Shown one piece after another: positions 22,800-33,510 of a stretch of 64,000 nt of DNA (the stretch's first letter is position 1; each line of letters starts with the position of its first letter). The stretch lies in assembly GCA_036250195.1 (NCBI GenBank), contig JAVHZZ010000009.1, positions 43,119,824 through 43,183,823 of the forward strand, given 5' to 3'. A program made the translations under genes and the position numbers. This stretch comes from Mixophyes australis (taxonomy: Eukaryota; Chordata; Amphibia; Anura; Limnodynastidae). Under the pieces are notes generated by a model. That model ran no database searches, was not told the origin of the DNA, and was given only the letters and a program-made list of their open reading frames with translations.

Positions 22800-24169
22800 A
22801 CGTTGCAAAAGAAAGTAAGACAAACCCCAAAAAGTTTTTTAAGTATATACATGGCAAAAGGATTAAAAAAGATAATATAAGACCCCTAAGAAGTGAGATG
22901 GGTGAATTGATAAATGATACTAAGGAAAAAGCAGAGATATTAAACACGTTCTTTTCTTCAGTATTTACCAGAGAGGAACAAATGGCAGGAGTAATACATA
23001 AAAATGGAAATGAAACCATGCCTTTAATTAATACTTGGTTGTCAGAGGAAGAAGTCCAAAGGCAACTGAAGAATATTAAGATAAATAAAGCTCCAGGTCC
23101 AGATGGCATACACCCAAGGGTCCTTATGGAGTTAAACTCGGAAATAGCTAGACTGCTATTCTTAATTTTCAGAGATTCAATCTCATCAGGCTCAGTACCA
23201 AGGGATTGGCGAATAGCAGATGTGGTGCCGTTGTTTAAAAAGGGGACGAGATCACAACCAGAGAATTATAGACCTGTAAGCCTGACATCAATAGTAAGGA
23301 AACTACTGGAAGGTATTTTAAGGGACAGTATTCAGGATTACTTGGTACGCAATAAAATTATTAGTGGGAATCAACATGGATTTGTGAGGGATAGGTCATG
23401 TCAAACTAATCTAATTAGTTTCTACGAGGAAGTTAGTGGGAACTTAGACCAGGGCAGGACAGTAGATGTGGTCTACTTAGATTTTGCAAAGGCCTTTGAT
23501 ACAGTGCCACACAAGAGGTTGGTTTACAAAATAAGGGAACTGGGTCTAGAAATCAAAATTTGTACTTGGATCGAAAACTGGTTAGAGAATAGGGAACAGA
23601 GAGTTGTGATAAATGGAACATTTTCTAATTGGTCAAAGGTCTTAAGTGGAGTACCTCAAGGTTCCGTGCTGGGACCACTCCTTTTTAATATATTTATTAA
23701 TGACCTTGGTGATGGTTTAGAGAGTAAAGTTTCTATTTTTGCAGATGACACTAAACTCTGTAAGGTAATAAAATCAGAGCAAGATGTAGCTTCTCTACAG
23801 AGGGACTTAAATAAACTGGAGGATTGGGCGGCTAAATGGAATATGAGGTTTAACACAGATAAATGTAAGGTTATGCATTCAGGGATCAAAAACAAGAACG
23901 CAATCTATAAATTAAATGGAATTAATTTGGGAGAATCTATAATGGAAAAGGATTTGGGAGTGCTCGTAGACAGTAGACTTAGCAATAGTGCTCAATGTCA
24001 AGCAGCAGCTGCAAGGGCAAACAAAGTATTGGCATGCATAAAAAGGGGCATAGATGCAAGGGAAGACAGTGTAATTTTGCCACTGTATAAATCGTTGGTA
24101 AGACCTCATCTTGAATATGCAGTACAGTTCTGGGCACCACTCTATAAAAAAAAGATAATTTGGAACTAG
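22800..24169 (+). pseudogene. CR1 ORF2 part 2: reverse transcriptase
   Basis: An uninterrupted frame covers 22898-24169. Its recognisable reverse transcriptase blocks in order are INKAPGPDGIHP, ENYRPVSLTS, NQHGFVRDRSC, VVYLDFAKAFDTVPH, SGVPQGSVLGPLLFNIF, the catalytic FADDTKL (about 23741), KWNMRFNTDKCKVMH, MEKDLGVLVDS and LVRPHLEYAVQFW. These identify CR1 rather than L2 or RTE. The coding sequence continues out of frame past 24169 and, after the hAT-like insertion, to about 26024. Confidence 0.95.
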
Positions 24170-24299
24170 AAAGGGTTCAGAGAAGGGCGACAAAATTGAT
24201 AAAGGGTATGGAGTCATTAAGTTATGAGGAAAGGTTAGCCAGTTTAGGCATGTTTTCTTTAGAAAAGAGGCGTCTAAGGGGAGATATGATTACTATGTA

Positions 24300-25745
24300 C
24301 AGGGCCTGATTAAGGGTTCTGGCCGCCCTAGGCTAATACGGCCGCAGCGCCCCCCCCCCCCCCCCCTCCGAATATATAGGTGTATAGGAACACTCCTGAA
24401 TATGAATGTTCAGGTGTATTCTCCAGCATTCAAATTTAGACAGATTGTGCCATTGTCTCTTACCTGTCCTTGCTCTTCTCTCTTGCAACTTTGTTATCCT
24501 CTCGCTGGCTTCTGGAAAGTTGGCGTCCTTTTTTGAAAATGCAAAAATTTATTATAATGCAAAGCCTGAATGATTAGGCCCTTTAGTTAAAACAAAACAC
24601 TCCATTATGGCCGGCTAAAAGTACCCCATTGGACAGGCATATATAAGCAATATCTGAATATTTGTTGTCAATCAAATACAAACCTCTACCAGCCCCATCT
24701 CACTAATATTTAGTATTCTAGTGATTGCTGAGACCACCCATGTGACCACCACACAATCATGAGATTCTGCCCCCCAAAGCTGCTCTATTTTTTAAATACC
24801 CCCTGCAGCCATTTTCCTTAACCACAACCCCCCCCCCCGCACAGCCATTTTCCTTAACCCCTGCTGCAGCCATTTTCTTTACCTCCCACCCTGCATCCAT
24901 CCCCCTTGCAGCTATTTTCCTTACCTCCACTCTGCTAGCTAGCTACCCCCCCCCCCCCGTCACATCAAAACTCCCCCAGTCACATATATCAGCTCCCCTC
25001 CTCTGCCCTCCTTCATACATATCAACCTCTCTACCTCCCTATAGATTTTCATGGCAGCCCCCCCCTTCCTCCCACCCTATAGATTTGTATGACAGTCCCC
25101 CTCTCCCTCCCTATACATATGCATGACAGTCCCCCCTCTCCCTCCCTATAGATATGCAGGGTAGTCCCCCCCCTATAGATATGCAGGGTAGTTCCCCCCC
25201 CCTCCCTATAGATATGCAGGGTAGTTCCCCCCCCTCCCTATAGATATGCAGGGCAGTTCCCCCCCCCCTCCCTATAGATATGCAGGGCAGTTCCCCCCCC
25301 CTCCCTATAGATATGCAGGGCAGTTCCCCCCTCCCTCCCTATAGATATGCAGGGCAGTTCCCCCCCCTCCCTATAGATATGCAGGGCAGTTCCCCCTTCA
25401 CTTACCTGTAGTTGTGCCAGCGTCGCTCCTCTCCTCAGATCAGCAGATAGGAAGTGAAGACGTCCTGCTTCCTGTCTGCTGCACAGCAACAGGCAGCCTG
25501 GCGATTGGCTGTGTGTTGCTAACCACTGACCACCTATGCTTTTGATCGTCGAGCCCTCCACCCCCCGCGGCGACCCCCCCCTCCCACACCCCGAAAAAAA
25601 AATGAATGAAGAAAAAAAAAAATGTAAAAAAAAATTTTTTAAAAAAAAATATTTTTTTTTATAAAAAATACCCACAGTGCAGCGCCCCCCAGGACCCAGC
25701 GCCCCAGGCTGCAGCCTGGTCAGCCTAGTGGTTGATCAGGCCCTG
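24300..25745. mobile_element. Non-autonomous hAT-like element (1446 bp) inside the CR1 LINE
   Basis: The termini CAGGGCCTGATTAA (24300) and TTGATCAGGCCCTG (ending 25745) are inverted repeats. Identical 8-bp flanks ACTATGTA at 24292-24299 and 25746-25753 are the signature duplication of the hAT superfamily. The interior is C-rich, with long C homopolymers and a minisatellite. It has no transposase, so it must have been mobilised in trans. The 145-codon minus-strand frame inside is a minisatellite artefact. Confidence 0.93.
25090..25395. repeat. C-rich minisatellite in hAT-like element
   Basis: A unit of about 32-40 bp (CCTCCCTATAGATATGCAGG plus a variable C-run) repeats about eight times. Copies differ mostly in C-run length. 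Confidence 0.9.
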
Positions 25746-26024
25746 ACTATGTACAAATACATTAGGGGTCAATACAGAGAGCTTTCATGGGTACTTTTTA
25801 CCCCAAGGACCATACACAGGACACGTGGTCATCCCCTAAGGTTAGAGGAGAGGAAATTTCACAACCAGCAAAGGAAGTCGTTCTTTACAGTAATGGCAGT
25901 CAAGATATGGAATTCATTGCCAGGGAAGGTTGTGATGGCAGATTCAATAGATATGTTTAAGAAAGGGTTAGACAAATTTTTAGCGGAAAGGTGTATCCAG
26001 GGATACGACGTTAATTTAAAATAA
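25746..26024 (+). pseudogene. CR1 ORF2 C-terminal fragment downstream of the insertion
   Basis: This resumes the LINE protein after the hAT-like element: MYKYIRGQYRELS, then HPLRLEERKFHNQQRKSFF, AVKIWNSLPGKVV and SIDMFKKGLDKFL, the conserved CR1 C-terminal tail. The open frame extends upstream into the hAT-like element only by chance. Confidence 0.9.
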
Positions 26025-26784
26025 AGGATAGTAGTGGATATAGGGTAAAAATTGGATTGCAATATTGAGTCTGGGGGGATTTTCAAAATTGAAACAGATG
26101 GGCGGTTGCCTACTCTGGATTAATTTCAAATATAAGTGCAGGATCGCAGGAGATCCAAAATAGGTTGAACTTGATGGACTGGTGTCTTTTTTCAACCTCA
26201 TCAACTATGTTACTATGTTACTATGTATGATATCACAATTTAAAAATTCTCTAACATCCTAAAAATACAATTGTTGTTTGGTGATGAAAGTAGGCCTGTC
26301 TCACTTTTAAAAACATATACAAATGCATGCACCAGACTGTTTTGACTTTGAAATCTGCAATTTTGAAATTGAGCTATAAGGGCTGCTTCTGCCCCTGCTG
26401 AGATTATCGATGTGACTTTTATAGCCATAGCACTTAGAAAAATAATGATGAAGCTTGATTGTTAGAGTTTAGGTTAAAATAGACCAAACTAAAGGCTTTC
26501 ATTGATGTACTACCAGGCCTTAGCTGGGACATGTCTGTCTCACCTGAAAAATATTCAGCAATTAAGCATAGTCTGTGTTAACCATATATCTGACTCACTA
26601 TGTAAATTTTCTTTTCTGCTCAGGTAAAGAGCATAAACTAAGTGTTGTGTGTTTTTTTATTTTAAGGCACTGATTTGTCAATGTTTTCTATGGAGATATC
26701 TTACATTCTCTTTCATTTTTAGGATTAGTGAGAAAAAGACACTGTTTTAGTAAATAGCTAAATGTTTGTAATTTATTCCAACAG

Positions 26785-26878
26785 ACCTTATGACGCAGCA
26801 GTCTGCACAAAGGAGGTGCAGCAAGAATCATTTCATGGAGGAAGACCAAGACATGATAGGTGTTTCATTTTGCAGCAT
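26785..26878 (+). pseudogene. Exon-like island E2, block A (94 nt)
   Basis: An acceptor tttattccaacag ends at 26784 and the donor GTAAGT starts at 26879. The counterpart in block B is 58 nt (48309-48366) and lacks the first about 35 nt. Shared coding-like text is SKNHFMEEDQDM here versus SKDHFMKEYQDM in B. A one-base length difference near 26860 shifts the frame in this copy, so block A's version looks broken. Confidence 0.5.
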
Positions 26879-27064
26879 GTAAGTATCTATAGTTAAAAAT
26901 GTTATTCCTTTTAGGTTATTAGAGGACCTGTGTTACAGTTAAGGCAACTAATTGTAGATTTTACAGCTTGAAAGTACAGGTGTGTACAAAGCAAACACAG
27001 TCAAATAATATTTTGTTTCAAAATGGCCTAAGGTTGATTTCTTTCTCTCTAATATTTTAAACAG

Positions 27065-27160
27065 ATAAAGAAGACAGTCACTATGGGTTCCAGCATGACC
27101 TCCTTTGCAACACTTCTAACCAATGGGATAAAACCAACATGCAAAGGAATTTGCATTTAC
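27065..27160 (+). pseudogene. Exon-like island E3, block A
   Basis: It follows an acceptor atattttaaacag (ending 27064). In the frame shared with block B it reads KEDSHYGFQHDLLCNTSN and onward with no early stop. B has KEDSHYGFQYDLPCNTYN. The changes between copies are largely amino-acid substitutions within an open frame. The 3' limit is uncertain: block B has a possible GT donor after CATGCAT that block A lacks. Confidence 0.5.
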
Positions 27161-27246
27161 AGTTCCTTTTCATTTGATTACTGCAATTGTGTTTATAAAT
27201 AAATATTAATATTTTATTTTTGCAATATTCATTCTCCTGTAAGTCT

Positions 27247-27872
27247 CTGCTGCTTTGGACACTGTTGAACACCCTCTTCTCCTACACATCCTTCACTCCA
27301 TTGTCAATCTAGACACAGTTCTCTCCTGGGTGACTTCCTACCTCTCTAACCGCTCCTGTAGTGGACCCACCTCTGGCACATTCTCCCTTCCACTTTGACT
27401 CTCTATTGAGGTCTCACAAGGCTCCTTTTTTTTCTAAATGTTGTACTTTAATATTGTACATCTCTTGTCTTGGGGTACTAATTTGGTCATTTGCCCTCCA
27501 ATTCACCTCTATGCTGAGGACACCCAAATGTACATTGCTTTCCCTGACCTATTTCTTTTTGCACTATCTGTTGAAAACCACTGTCTTTCTTTATTCAACC
27601 TGTGGATGTCACAAAGATAGCTAGCGCACATCATGTTCTATACAGAGCTCATTATTGTCCCTCATTCCAGAGTCACCAACTGGCCTCCAATCTCACTCAC
27701 AGTCAACACCACCACTATACCCTCTGTGTTGCCTAAAATTTAATTCTTCAGTAAGTTTGTGTTAGGGAATTTAGATTGTAAGCTCCAGTGGGGCAGGGAC
27801 TGATGTGAATGAGTTCTCTGTACAGCACTGCAGAATTAATGGCGCTATATAAATAAATAGATGATGATGATA
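27247..27872 (+). pseudogene. L2-like LINE fragment (reverse transcriptase plus 3' tail), block A
   Basis: Decayed reverse transcriptase text SAAFDTVEHPLLLHILHSI, LSWVTSYLSNRSCSG, SIEVSQGS and LYAEDTQMYIAF (the YADD region) appears with frameshifts. The L2/SINE-type tail follows at 27764-27872 (attgtaagctccagtggggc, gttctctgtacagca, then a GATGATGAT tail). The reverse transcriptase part is also present in block B (48757), so this LINE predates the duplication. Confidence 0.85.
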
Positions 27873-28017
27873 AATCTGTCTCCAGATTACAAATGTGACT
27901 CCCCGTCCAATGCAACATGCTATTGGGCCTGTTTTTTTTAAATTTCATTTTGGGTTAACATTTAATTTACTTTCATTACTGATGGAGGCCCAATCTCCAG
28001 ATCAATAAGACATGTTT

Positions 28018-28079
28018 GGGATTCAAACTCATGTCCCCAGTGCTCTGAGGCAAAAGTGATAACCACTAAGGCAACATGG
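28018..28079 (-). repeat. tRNA-like SINE head
   Basis: The minus strand reads GTTGCCTTAGTGGTTATCAC (A-box-like) and GGGGACATGAGTTTGAATCC (B-box-like). It is paralogous to 52519-52560. Confidence 0.55.
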
Positions 28080-28498
28080 TGATGTTCACTTCCAGATGAG
28101 GTATATTGCAAATATTTTTACAGGTGATTTTTGGGGACAACGCTCACAATTGCCCTAAACTGGTTAAAGCATATTACAAGTACTTACTCAAATACCTCCT
28201 GTAAAATGTCTCCATAATCTGTCACTATTTAGATTCTATAATTATTTTGCAGGAAAAATGCAATATTAATGTAGTACTTGTTTTTCCATTTTGAAATGTC
28301 ACCTAAGCCAAATGCAAGATTTGTTACAGGCCAACTGAAAGTGTTGTGTGTCTCTAATTTTTGAGATTTTTGTTTAATCACACTCAATTATCTCTGTTCC
28401 TAAATGCATGTTTCACATTATATATGACTACAAGTAGGTAACTGTGAAACAGGGAGAACATTTATAAAGAAACTAATGTGTTATTCTTATTCCAACAG

Positions 28499-28706
28499 GC
28501 TCTCAGAGACGTGTCGAACAAGAGGCGAGGGTTGAGGAGGAGGAGCAGGAGTAGGCCAGGGATGAGGCTTAGGAGAAGGAGGAGCAGGAGCCAGCCAGGG
28601 TTGAGGCAGAGGAGGCAGAGGTGGTGGAGGTGGCCCTTGTGGAGGCTCCTCCTCCTCCTCAGCCTCATCCCTGGCCTGCTGGAGGAGGAGGTGACAATGG
28701 GTGAAT
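28499..28706 (+). pseudogene. Exon-like island E4, block A (208 nt)
   Basis: It is bounded by the acceptor ttattccaacag (ending 28498) and the donor GTAAGT at 28707. The interior is a purine-rich, partly repetitive GAG/GGAGGA sequence. One frame is open throughout (ALRDVSNKRRGLRRR..., 69 codons) and continues across a splice into E5. The alternative acidic frame (QRRVEQEARVEEEEQE) has stops here but is open in block B (52960-53104). Which frame was ancestral is unresolved. Confidence 0.45.
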
Positions 28707-29014
28707 GTAAGTATTAAAAATTAACCCTATTCATAATTGTATTTCTTTTGAGACACATTGTAGTTGAGCAAAAATCATGTTTACCACATGCAATTTTCAC
28801 AATAGCTAGTTATCCATTCCACAGTTTTCAACCATGGTGGCCATAAGAATAATTTATGGTGATTCAAGTAAACCCCAACCCCTAGCCTGCAACCCCAAAG
28901 CATTAATCCTCTGACTAGTACTGTGTTTAGCATAACATTAACCTTTTACACCCTTTTGAAGTAATATATGTTTGAACAATAAGCTAAGAATGCTTTTTTT
29001 TTTTTTTTCTACAG

Positions 29015-29076
29015 CTCAAGAAGACACACAGGCTGGGGGTGAAGCGCCACCAACAAAAAACATGCAATCGCGTATG
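29015..29076 (+). pseudogene. Exon-like island E5, block A only (62 nt)
   Basis: A very strong polypyrimidine tract and acceptor (about 17 T then ctacag, ending 29014) precede it, and a GTATTT donor follows at 29077. Joined in phase from E4 it reads SQEDTQAGGEAPPTKNMQ without a stop. Block B has a PLE inserted or rearranged where this exon would be. Confidence 0.4.
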
Positions 29077-29379
29077 GTATTTTAAAATATTGGATAAAAA
29101 TACAAAAGTATTCCAAATTGTTAAAAAAATAATCAATATGTTGCAACAAAATTATTAGGTTTTCAAATTATTTAGAATGTTATTTTTTGCAATATTAATG
29201 TTTTAAAAACTGTTATAAAAAAAAAATCCTGAAAAATTGTGGTGTGTGTAATTTAATTTCACGAAATGTGTCGATGTTATTTTAGCCAATAATGGATGGA
29301 CATTCAGAACATATTTTAATATTTATTTTACATTGGTCCCTTTGCATTATATCATAATTTATTTTATCATTTATATATT

Positions 29380-29458
29380 TAGGATGGCGCCAGCTAATCT
29401 GAGGCGCTGTACAGAAAAAACAGTCCCTGTCCCAATAGAGCTTACAGTCTAACAATAC
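29380..29458 (-). mobile_element. LINE/SINE 3' tail fragment, minus strand
   Basis: tggcgccagctaatctgagg, then gctgtacagaaaaaacagtc and the motif CAATAGAGCTTACAGTCTAA are the reverse complement of an L2-type 3' tail (...TTAGACTGTAAGCTC...CTGTACAGCGC...). Confidence 0.6.
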
Positions 29459-29485
29459 ACACACGCACACGTACACACACACACA

Positions 29486-29725
29486 CCAGGGGCGCACGCA
29501 GGATTTTTAAGGGGGGGTTCCCCCCTCACAAAAAAAAAAAAGAGAAAAAAAAGCGAAAGCTGCTGCTTCATTTCGGCAGCTCTGTGCTATCCAGCAGCGG
29601 CGGCGCTGTCAAAAAAGCATCAGCGGCGGTGCTGTATAAAATACAGCACTACCGCAGACGCTTCTTTGACAGTGCCGCAGCTGCTGGATAGTACAGGGGC
29701 ACTTCTTTAGAGGAGGGGAGGGGTT
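29486..29725. mobile_element. Probable DNA-transposon end with strong internal hairpin
   Basis: It starts CAGGGGCGCACGCAGGATTTT, a terminus resembling those of non-autonomous DNA transposons. Inside, ctatccagcagcggcggcgc (29588) pairs with the inverse at about 29663-29693 (ctgccgcagctgctggatag-like), giving arms of about 30 bp. The other terminus was not identified. Confidence 0.45.
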
Positions 29726-30122
29726 GAATGCGCCACTTCACACCAATTTGATATCAGCAAATGCAACTACTGGTATGCATGTTAATTGATCAAGTCACAT
29801 GGACTTCAGGGAGGACAAAAAAACACGAGGAGAACATACAGGGCAAGATTTGATAAGCAAAGTTAGTGAATAAAAGGAGTAACTTGGTCAAAGCATGTTT
29901 GATTGCAGTTATATTGCAAAAGCTGATATATATTTATAATTGGGGTAAGGCATGTCCTAGAATAACCTTCTATGTATCTGTGTGGTACCTGAAAAAAGAG
30001 TCATTCGTTTAGTTTGGTGCCTAAAAAACAACTTTTTTCAAAACTTTTACAAGGTTCAAAGTTCCTCTTATTTTGTCTTTACTTAGCTTAATGGGAAACA
30101 CAGCCCACACAGATAAGGTTTT
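29726..30122. other. No supported feature
   Basis: AT-rich sequence without coding, repeat or RNA features that I can identify. Confidence 0.4.
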
Positions 30123-30180
30123 AGGAATCAAACTCCTGACCCCAGTGCAGTAAAGCAGAAGTGATAACCAGGAACCCACA
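30123..30180 (-). repeat. tRNA-like SINE head fragment
   Basis: The minus strand has a B-box-like GGTCAGGAGTTTGATTCC preceded by a GGTTATCACTTCTGC part, as in the other heads. Confidence 0.45.
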
Positions 30181-30952
30181 AAGGAAGATGAGTACATAAC
30201 ATACAAGCGGTAGATGAATAAAAAAAGGTTTGCAGACAATACTTGCATTAAACTCTAAGGCGCATGTCCCCTCAAAATCAAACCCCCCCCCCAAGTCTAA
30301 GGACATTCGTAGTAATAAATGGCAGCATTCAGCATACAAGGTTGCATTTGAGAGAGAGGTAAATGTTAAATATGAGGACAGATTAATAATGTGGGTGTGT
30401 CTTTGAACTTTACGCTCCTTGTTGAATTGAGAATTTCTTATCTTCCAGTTTGTTCTTGAAATACTTGAAATCAATAATGAATTAGGCACACTGATCTTAA
30501 AATACATATTTTCTGTTCTTTGTAAATGTTTCTTTTTACGCACCTCTAACAATTCATTATACCTATCCGGTTAATAAATGTAGCAAGGTGGTTTTACAAA
30601 ATTCCTGTGTTGATGTTATAGTGTCACTTGTGCTTGATAGATATATCCTCACAAGACCACAAAGTCTCACATGGAGACAATGTACCACAAGAGGTGAGAG
30701 ACACTTTCATACACAAAGCAAATATATTTTAAATTCATAAACCATCTTAAACAAATGATATATAACTCATGGTCTAATGAATTCTAATAAACAGTTATGA
30801 TCTTACTGCCTTATAATTTTTTTTAAAAACAATCAGTGAAAGAACACGTGTGTATAAGGGGAAAATATATACAGGCTATACAACCTATAAGTACCCTGTC
30901 TAGCCACAGTAACCCACACTTACTGCTACCTTAGAGATTTTAAGATGGGTGG
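30181..30952. other. No supported gene
   Basis: AT-rich sequence with a short C-run near 30283. A 143-codon minus-strand frame covers 30121-30552 and includes the SINE head; it has no domain I recognise. Confidence 0.4.
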
Positions 30953-31010
30953 TGGCTAAGAGGCTAGCACTTCTGCCTTACAGCACTGGGGTCATGAGTT
31001 CAATTCCCGA
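30953..31010 (+). repeat. V-SINE-type tRNA head, truncated
   Basis: ggtggctaagaggctagcac and the motif GGGGTCATGAGTTCAATTCC reproduce the A- and B-box part of the SINE at 36254. The sequence after 31010 is unrelated, so only the head remains. Confidence 0.65.
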
Positions 31011-31282
31011 TTCCCAGTCAGCGGTGCAACCTGTGATTCTGTCAGGGAAGTATCATGTTGTCAGCAGAAAAAAGCCCTGTGAGTCTCTGAAGCAAGTCAG
31101 TGCATGAGAAAACAGCCGGGAGGTGCAGAAGAGTATCAGCTCTGACAGGAGGGAACCCAGTCAGGCTTGTCAACCCTGTCCTATGAGAGAAACAGCTGAA
31201 ATTTCCTGTGAAAGGTCTGAGGAGAAAACTGAATCTAAATGGATAAGTAATCCCTGTTTATTTATTATTTGATGGGACTGAG

Positions 31283-32477
31283 TGTGAGGAAACGGGGTGC
31301 TACTGGACTGAGAACTTTGTTTTCATCACCCGTTTCTCATGGTTTAATGTACTTTTTAATCCTTGGCCCAGTCTAAGTATTTGCACCAGAGCATCAGTGT
31401 ATTATGTGTATTATTATTTCATGTTATTAGGTACATTTTGCCCTTGCTATTACTTGCAATATTGTATGTAGTATAAATATAACGAATATTGCCATACTGT
31501 GTGAAAATAACAGGACAAAAGACATTTTGCTTGTGTTAACTTATGTAATTACCATTTGTCTCAAATGTCTATTGTATGAGGTGCAGTTGAGATTTGGTTT
31601 ATAATCAGAACAATGTCTGAATTAACTAGTTAGCAGCTCATGTTAAATAGCTAGGTCAACAGGTAATCTGAGAGGTAATGAGATTAGAGCTAAAATTACA
31701 TGCATTGTGCCTCCACAATAATATATTGGCTGAAATAGCGTGGGGAAATGTATCATTATGTATCAATATAAATGTTATTGTATCAAAATGTATCACAGAC
31801 TTATATTGTGTAACACTGCTGATAAAATGTGTCAAAAGTCTTATTGTTTCATGTAAGTGTGCAGTGTAATTCCTTGATGTTATATTGTAACCCCATGTGT
31901 AGTGTATCCAGCCAAAACAGCTAATTGAGTCAAACCATTTCATTGTATAATAAAGATAACAGGGACAGTATGTCTAGCAGCTAAAGTGTTGACTGAGAGA
32001 CCCTTTCTGTAAGGGGGAGGTTTGAGACATTTGACCCTACTTCCTGTGTATACAGTGAAGAATATAGGGATAAGAGAATGCCAGGGGAGCTATTCTAGCT
32101 TGGAGGATCCTGGTGTACAAGACATCAGTGAAAAGGACTCTGGGCCAGGCATTGTGGTGTCGCTGGGGGAAACCCTACCAGGACAGGGTCAGTGTGAGCC
32201 AGTATCCCAGGCTGGGCGACACCATAACTGTTTTGCTAAACGGTAGTGGTAATATTGCGGGCAGATAAGACTCTGAAAGACCAAGATTATTACTTTGGAG
32301 TGCTGACTGCAAGAGACTGATGGAGGATACATGCTACCATTTACCCTGTAACTTGTGAACGTCTTGTGGTGTTGTGCTTTCATAATAAAGTCTTATTTTG
32401 GATATATTCTGGTCTACCCAATGAGTTGAATCCCACAGAGGGTAACTGCCATCCCAGCTAAGGGTGGTATCCTCACA
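31283..32477 (+). mobile_element. Possible LTR-like element
   Basis: It begins TGTGAGGA and ends TCCTCACA, has TG...CA termini, and carries AATAAA followed by a T-rich stretch at about 32383, about 95 bp before the end, as in an R-U5 boundary. No matching target duplication is found (ctgag versus cactc), so the ends or the classification may be wrong. Confidence 0.3.
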
Positions 32478-32481
32478 CACT

Positions 32482-32841
32482 CTACCTAATCTTGGGCCTG
32501 ATTCATTAAGGATCTTAAATGAAGAGGATCCTTATTTCAGTCTCCTGGACAAAACCATGTTACAATGGAAGGGGTGCAAATGAGTGTTCTGTTTTTCACA
32601 TAAGTTAAATACTGACTGTTTTTTCATGTAGCACACACATATAAACTTTAAATTTTAGTGTACAAATAAGATATCAAGTATTTGTGTGTTACATGAAAAA
32701 ACAGTCAGTATTTAACTTATGTGGAAAACAGAACACTCATTTGCACCCCTTCCATTGTAACATGGTTTTGTCCAGGAGACTGAAATAAGGATCCTCTTCA
32801 TTTAAGATCCTTAATGAATCAGGCCCCTTGTTATTAGGTAG
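32482..32841. mobile_element. Near-perfect palindromic MITE
   Basis: Arms of about 150-160 bp are inverted copies with only a few differences. tctacctaat...gggcctgattcattaagg at the left pairs with ccttaatgaatcaggccc...attaggtaga at the right, and inward to actgactgttttttcatgta versus its inverse. A short AT-rich spacer of about 50 bp lies near 32640-32690. A diverged relative is at 54057-54377. There is no coding capacity. Confidence 0.9.
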
Positions 32842-33420
32842 ATAGGGTCTTGGTTGGAAGACCCAAAGATAATTTGTACATCCCTTTGCAGGACTTTGAT
32901 AAACTATCAGGGGTAGTGATAGGGAACGATAGTTAGTGATCAGAGACTGAGATATATTGTGAAAATCTGCACTAAACAACAAAATTTACCTCAAACCAGT
33001 GACATTTGTTACAGTGAAGTACAGGGAAGAGATAGCTCACTGCAGGACTGGGCCTATGTAATAGGACGAGACAAGGAGGAAAGTGTGTGCCTAATTTCTT
33101 CAAATCATATTCCTCCAGAATAAAGACAGACTAGAGATTGAGCATATTGGAAAAGTGAGGTATACTACAGAGTGTCACCATTAAAAGAGATTTATGTTTG
33201 ACAAAGCTAAGGAAAACTGACACCAGCAACTTTATTCTGGAGCCTTTTCTACCATAGTCTACTGTTTCTGGGATAAAGAAGTGTAGAGACATTTGCTTGT
33301 CATTAATTTCCTCGTACGACCACTTAATTGCATTGTAGTGCTAAATATGTATATATTAATATATAACATGTTAAGTTAGTGGATGCATATGTGTTGAATT
33401 TAGAATGTACTATTGCTAGA
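32842..33420. other. No supported feature
   Basis: AT-rich sequence without recognised repeats or coding frames. Confidence 0.4.
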
Positions 33421-33421
33421 C

Positions 33422-33510
33422 ATCATCATCATCATCATCATTTATTTATATAGCGCCACTAATTGCGCAGCGCTGTACAGAGAACTCATTCACATCAGTC
33501 ATTATTACAG
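33422..33510 (-). mobile_element. L2/SINE 3' tail fragment, minus strand
   Basis: The (CAT)n run, then tttatatagcgccactaatt, then gcgctgtacagagaactcat, is the reverse complement of the L2-type tail seen at 27800-27870. Confidence 0.75.

Larger units (their letters stand above)
21850..26225 (+). mobile_element. CR1 LINE, 5'-truncated, interrupted by a hAT-like element
   Basis: Comparison with block B shows the junctions precisely: the host sequence stops at about 21849 (tctaatattg) and resumes at 26226 (tgatatcacaa). The element starts inside the endonuclease domain and runs through reverse transcriptase to a CR1-type 3' end (gaacttgatggactggtgtc, then tcaacctcatcaactatgtt and an ACTATGTT microrepeat at 26205-26224). 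The 1446-bp insertion at 24300-25745 splits its 3' part. No obvious target duplication is present, as is usual for CR1. Confidence 0.93.
26226..28870 (+). repeat. Duplicated block A, part 2 (paralogous to 39459-39962, 48239-49235 and 51643-53270)
   Basis: After the CR1 insertion the block continues, collinear with block B, through exon-like islands E2 (26785), E3 (27065) and E4 (28499) and an L2-like LINE fragment. It ends with the shared stretch cattccacagttttcaacca (28816). In block B the same order is separated by the Gypsy element and a hAT-like element. Sharing of internal features shows these are true paralogous copies, not chance similarity. Confidence 0.85.

Noticed and set aside
25238..25675. 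145-codon minus-strand frame
   Set aside because: It covers the C-rich minisatellite and poly-T part of a hAT-like element and is repetitive in sequence.
31283..32477. Confident endogenous-retrovirus LTR
   Set aside because: The inverted termini and AATAAA are suggestive, but no target duplication, primer site or internal retroviral sequence is present, so it is kept as a low-confidence feature only.
32491..32829. CTT as a 3-bp target duplication of the palindromic MITE
   Set aside because: The palindrome arms extend beyond these bases, so the CTT match is probably coincidental.
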